A stretch of 51,950 bases of DNA from Prevotella sp. (GTDB lineage: Bacteria > Bacteroidota > Bacteroidia > Bacteroidales > Bacteroidaceae), in the NCBI GenBank assembly GCA_016285055.1, contig JAEEPZ010000016.1, forward strand, positions 1 through 51,950, read 5' to 3'. The position numbers and the translations under genes were made by a program. Every line of letters starts with the position of its first letter. The stretch's first letter is position 1. The notes beneath the pieces are model-generated. The model did not search any database, was not told the DNA's origin, and worked only from the letters and a program-made list of their open reading frames with translations. Positions 49,528 to 51,950 of the stretch are shown one piece after another.

Positions 49528-51126
49528 CTAAATCTCCATAATCAGCCGTTCAAACTGGTCATTCTCCACTTTTGAGCGGTTTTTGATGCGCGTCTTGTAG
49601 GTGTTGACCGTATGAACGGAGTAGTCGAGGAACTTGGCGATGCGCTCTGTATCATTGATGCCCAGTCGAATCAGGGCAAAGATGCGCATCTCGCTGGTCA
49701 GCGACACGTCGTTAGCGGGCTTCTTGCGGTCTTTCTCCTCGAAGAGCTCATTGTATCGCTCCACGAAGTCGGGGAAGAGTTTCAGGAAAGTCTCGTCGAA
49801 AGCCTGGAACATATTCTCACGCTCCGTGTTCAGCGTCGACTGCTTCAGGGTAGAGCGCAGCTCCTCATACTGGCGTGTGGCAATCTTGCGGTCGAGGGCA
49901 AGGAACAGCTTCTCGAGCTTCTCCACAAACTCGGCATTGGTATAGAACGAACGGCCTATGTAGGCATTCTTGATCTTGTCGGCCTCTTTCAGCTGGCGGT
50001 TGGCCTGTTGCAGCTCGGCCAGCTGTCCGGCTATCGTCTCGCGGGCTTCGGTCAGCTTTCTGTTCTTCCTGCGTATAAACCAGTAGCTCAGCAGGATGGC
50101 TATCAGCAGCACCACCACCAGGCCCGTGGCCACCGACAGCCAGTTGCGCTGGCTGCGCACGGCGTCGTAGCGGTCTTGCTCGATGATGGGCAGTATGTCG
50201 TTGATCTCCACCTTGCGCAGGCGGGTGTTGTAGAAGTTCACATCCTCCAAGGCCTGATGCACATAGTGGCTCGCCCGCTCGTAGTCGCCCCGCTTGTAGA
50301 TGAGCCGCGACAGGTGATAGAGCGCCGTGATCTCGCGTGTGGCCGATTCATTATCGGCAATGGCCGACTGTGCAAAGTACTCGATCGCCTTGTCCTCGTT
50401 GTCCAGGTAGATGTAGGCCCACGCCATCTCAGCTGTCGTCATGGCCCGCTGGTGCAAGTCCGAGTCGCAGAGGCTGAGCACCTGGGTAAACGACTCCAGG
50501 GCGTCCTGATACTGATGGTCGCGCATCTGCCGGGAGCCTCTGTACGACCACCACTGGATGGTGTTCTCTGCCGTGATCTGCATCAGCGAGTCCAGATAAG
50601 CATTGCTCTGCGTGATGTACTTCGTGTAGAAAGGTTCCTCGTTCACATAGTCGGCCATCGACCGCCACAGCTGGCTGTTGCGCTCGTAGTAGTCCTGCAG
50701 CAGATGGCCGCTGAGCTGCTGGCGGTCGATACTCTGCAGAAATCCGTTGGCCTCGCTGAGTATGCCAGCGGAGATGAGCGAGAAGGCCAGCGCATTCTTC
50801 GCCTCCACGATGCGGGCGGCATCCTCTTGCGCCTCGGCCAGGTTCAGGCATTCGTAGGCATAGTATCGGGCAGAGTCGTAGCAATAGCTCTTGTACTCGT
50901 TGAAAAGTTGGTAGAGCTGTTCAAACTCACGCCCTTCGGCTCGCGCCTGCGGCAGGCCGTCGCGCAGCTGGTCGATGCGGTCCGTGCGCAGCTGTTCATA
51001 GTGGTCGCGCTGCTCGAGGCTGGCATCGAGTTTGTCGAGCCATTCCCCTATACTTCCGCTTGCTGCATGGAGCGGCAGGGGGCTTATGGCCAGTAGAAAA
51101 CAGATCAGGCGGTATATGTGAATCAT
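49528..51126 (-). CDS. TPR/DUF6377-type membrane-anchored transcriptional regulator
   Basis: 532 residues. A signal peptide is followed by TPR-like helices (about 30-320; YQDALESFTQVLSL, DKAIEYFAQSA, GDYERASHYVHQAL) in the periplasm. A transmembrane helix (about 330-350, LSVATGLVVVLLIAILLSYWFI), a coiled coil (about 352-385) and a cytoplasmic part ending in a LuxR-like HTH (EMRIFALIRLGINDTERIAKFL, then HTVNTYKTRIKNRSKV) follow. DUF6377 proteins resemble SusR-type regulators of Bacteroidetes glycan loci: a periplasmic sensor with a DNA-binding domain on the same chain. It lies directly upstream of, and in the same direction as, the GH31/GLUG operon, so that operon is its likely target (inference). 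Confidence 0.85.
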   Translation of the reverse strand: MIHIYRLICFLLAISPLPLHAASGSIGEWLDKLDASLEQRDHYEQLRTDRIDQLRDGLPQARAEGREFEQLYQLFNEYKSYCYDSARYYAYECLNLAEAQEDAARIVEAKNALAFSLISAGILSEANGFLQSIDRQQLSGHLLQDYYERNSQLWRSMADYVNEEPFYTKYITQSNAYLDSLMQITAENTIQWWSYRGSRQMRDHQYQDALESFTQVLSLCDSDLHQRAMTTAEMAWAYIYLDNEDKAIEYFAQSAIADNESATREITALYHLSRLIYKRGDYERASHYVHQALEDVNFYNTRLRKVEINDILPIIEQDRYDAVRSQRNWLSVATGLVVVLLIAILLSYWFIRRKNRKLTEARETIAGQLAELQQANRQLKEADKIKNAYIGRSFYTNAEFVEKLEKLFLALDRKIATRQYEELRSTLKQSTLNTERENMFQAFDETFLKLFPDFVERYNELFEEKDRKKPANDVSLTSEMRIFALIRLGINDTERIAKFLDYSVHTVNTYKTRIKNRSKVENDQFERLIMEI

Positions 51127-51159
51127 GATGATCGATAGTCCATTTGGTTATTAGTGCAG

Positions 51160-51167
51160 CAAAGTTA
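51160..51167 (-). promoter_or_regulatory. -7 box of the DUF6377 regulator gene
   Basis: TAACTTTG on the minus strand, 34 nt upstream of the start codon; no convincing -33 box. Confidence 0.45.
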
Positions 51168-51312
51168 GGCAAAAAAATCCGAACGCACTACGATTTAAGA
51201 CTAATTAACATCATGGGGGAGGCCCGCAAGTAGGTCTTCTGATGGTTCCTACTGGTGCACTTGCTGCTGCTTAGTAGCGCACTTTGTGATTGAAAGACTA
51301 TGGGTTGATGAA

Positions 51313-51397
51313 GTAAAACAACTTGTTTTACCTTCGAAAGTGGCCAACTTTGGTCATCAAAACCTATGCCTTTGAAAGGTAAAACAAGTTGTTTTAC
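51313..51397. repeat. 28-nt inverted repeat with nested GTAAAACAA palindromes
   Basis: 51313-51340 and 51370-51397 are reverse complements with two mismatches. Each arm contains GTAAAACAACTTGTTTTAC, itself a palindrome. The loop holds a further small inverted pair (TGGCCAACTTTGGTCA). A separate hairpin AGCGGAGG/CCTCCGCT follows at 51402-51430. The rest of 51127-51515 shows no gene; the short frame 51188-51448 lies over these repeats. Confidence 0.8.
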
Positions 51398-51515
51398 TAG
51401 AAGCGGAGGCCTACTAGCGTGTCCTCCGCTCCTATCTAGTGTGTGCAAGATGAGCTATAAAGACGTTGAAGAAGGCCTTCTTGCGTTTCCTTACATGCGG
51501 CGAAAGTGGCGATGG

Positions 51516-51950
51516 TCAGTGGAGCAGCACTTTGCGGCTCTGGATGCCCTGAGGGCCCTGCACCTGAAGCACATAGATGCCGGGGCTGGCTGTGGAGGCG
51601 TCGACGATGGCGGTGGTGCTGGCTGTGCCACGACGGAGGCGGCTGCCGTTGAGGGCATAGAGCTGCCAGCTGAAGGGCTGCTCGCCGGGAGCCTCCAGGC
51701 GGTACATGCCCTTGGACTCGGTGGGCAGCAGGAGATAGTCGGCATCGGCCTGCTGCTGAGGGCTGTCGATGCCTGCTGCATCGCCGAAGAGCGGCACCTG
51801 CGACTCGACGGAGGGACGCATGCCTTGGATGGTGGGCCAACCGTCGGCACCCCATACGATGCGGTCGAGATAGGTGACGCGGCCTGCATCGACATCGCTG
51901 GCCTGAAAACCGTGATAGAGCAGCCAGGTCTGGCCGGCATCGTCGGCTAC
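51516..51950 (-). CDS. C-terminal part of a GH43-like secreted protein with T9SS type A tail (5' part outside window)
   Basis: 145 residues are seen; the frame is open to the window edge, so the gene starts outside. The first residues (TWLLYHGFQASDV, RVTYLDRIVWGADGWPTI) match the last blades of GH43 propellers such as arabinanases or xylosidases. After a short linker, YRLEAPGEQPFSWQLYALNG to SPGIYVLQVQG and SRKVLLH is a full-length type A T9SS sorting domain, longer than the short tails elsewhere in the window. The catalytic residues lie outside the window, so activity cannot be judged. Confidence 0.75.
   Translation of the reverse strand, partial: VADDAGQTWLLYHGFQASDVDAGRVTYLDRIVWGADGWPTIQGMRPSVESQVPLFGDAAGIDSPQQQADADYLLLPTESKGMYRLEAPGEQPFSWQLYALNGSRLRRGTASTTAIVDASTASPGIYVLQVQGPQGIQSRKVLLH

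Noticed and set aside
51188..51448. 86-codon minus-strand ORF
   Set aside because: It lies over the nested inverted repeat with no domain, signal or promoter support.

Overview
The window looks like a chromosomal segment of a Prevotella-like member of the Bacteroidales. Four things point there: many secreted proteins ending in a short conserved tail of the type GIYIxNGKKVVxK (a type IX secretion-like C-terminus), promoters with the Bacteroidetes -7 box TAnnTTTG, Bacteroidetes-typical families (DUF4421 barrel, DUF6377 regulator, C10 protease with prodomain, SusE/F-like lipid-anchor-free binding proteins, PD-(D/E)XK 'Rpn' nuclease), and little use of Shine-Dalgarno sites. No rRNA, tRNA, CRISPR array, integrase or SusC/SusD pair was seen.

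Layout. 0-1 kb: partial flavin reductase-rubredoxin-rubrerythrin fusion. 1-9 kb: secreted T9SS-tail proteins, one of them 5'-truncated, a beta-helix protein, a DUF4369-like protein and a DUF4421 barrel. 9-18 kb: housekeeping genes queC, class II fba, a TrmH-type methyltransferase, a mannitol dehydrogenase-family oxidoreductase and a four-helix-bundle protein, plus a large GH5-GH43 enzyme. 18.8-24.3 kb: TolC-MacA-MacB-type export operon followed by an AEC transporter. 24.4-25.9 kb: threonine synthase carrying a duplicated in-frame repeat insertion. 26.6-35.7 kb (minus): a four-gene operon with overlapping or nearly abutting ends (SGNH-LamG-GH31, SusE/F-like, GH18-like, C10 peptidase). 36-38 kb: repeat mosaic and an Rpn nuclease. 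38.2-49.4 kb (minus): a second five-gene operon (GH31, SusE/F-like, two GLUG-type repeat proteins, a second GH31). 49.5-51.1 kb: TPR/DUF6377 regulator, probably of the downstream operon. 51.5 kb to end: partial GH43 protein.

How the genes fit. The two minus-strand operons share a paralogous pair (GH31 plus SusE/F-like protein) and add protease, GH18-like and GLUG-type proteins, so they look like secreted glycan/glycoprotein-degrading loci that depend on type IX secretion and lack their own SusCD pair. The substrate is not shown by the sequence.

The most unusual layer is repetitive DNA. (i) Three copies of an element with inverted 9-bp repeats (GGAGTTAAA) around a conserved 57-58-nt core, all 21-28 nt downstream of a stop codon and all in the same orientation relative to that gene. 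(ii) Three arrays of a 17-nt near-palindrome with an exact 22-nt period and compensatory base changes. (iii) Exact 7-bp-period arrays inserted in frame in three different genes, including a perfect 99-bp tandem duplication in thrC. (iv) A 10-bp-period inverted array that runs into the 3' end of a four-helix-bundle gene. (v) Two perfect palindromes of 46 and 47 nt. These may be facets of one poorly described repeat-generating process; that unifying view is inference.
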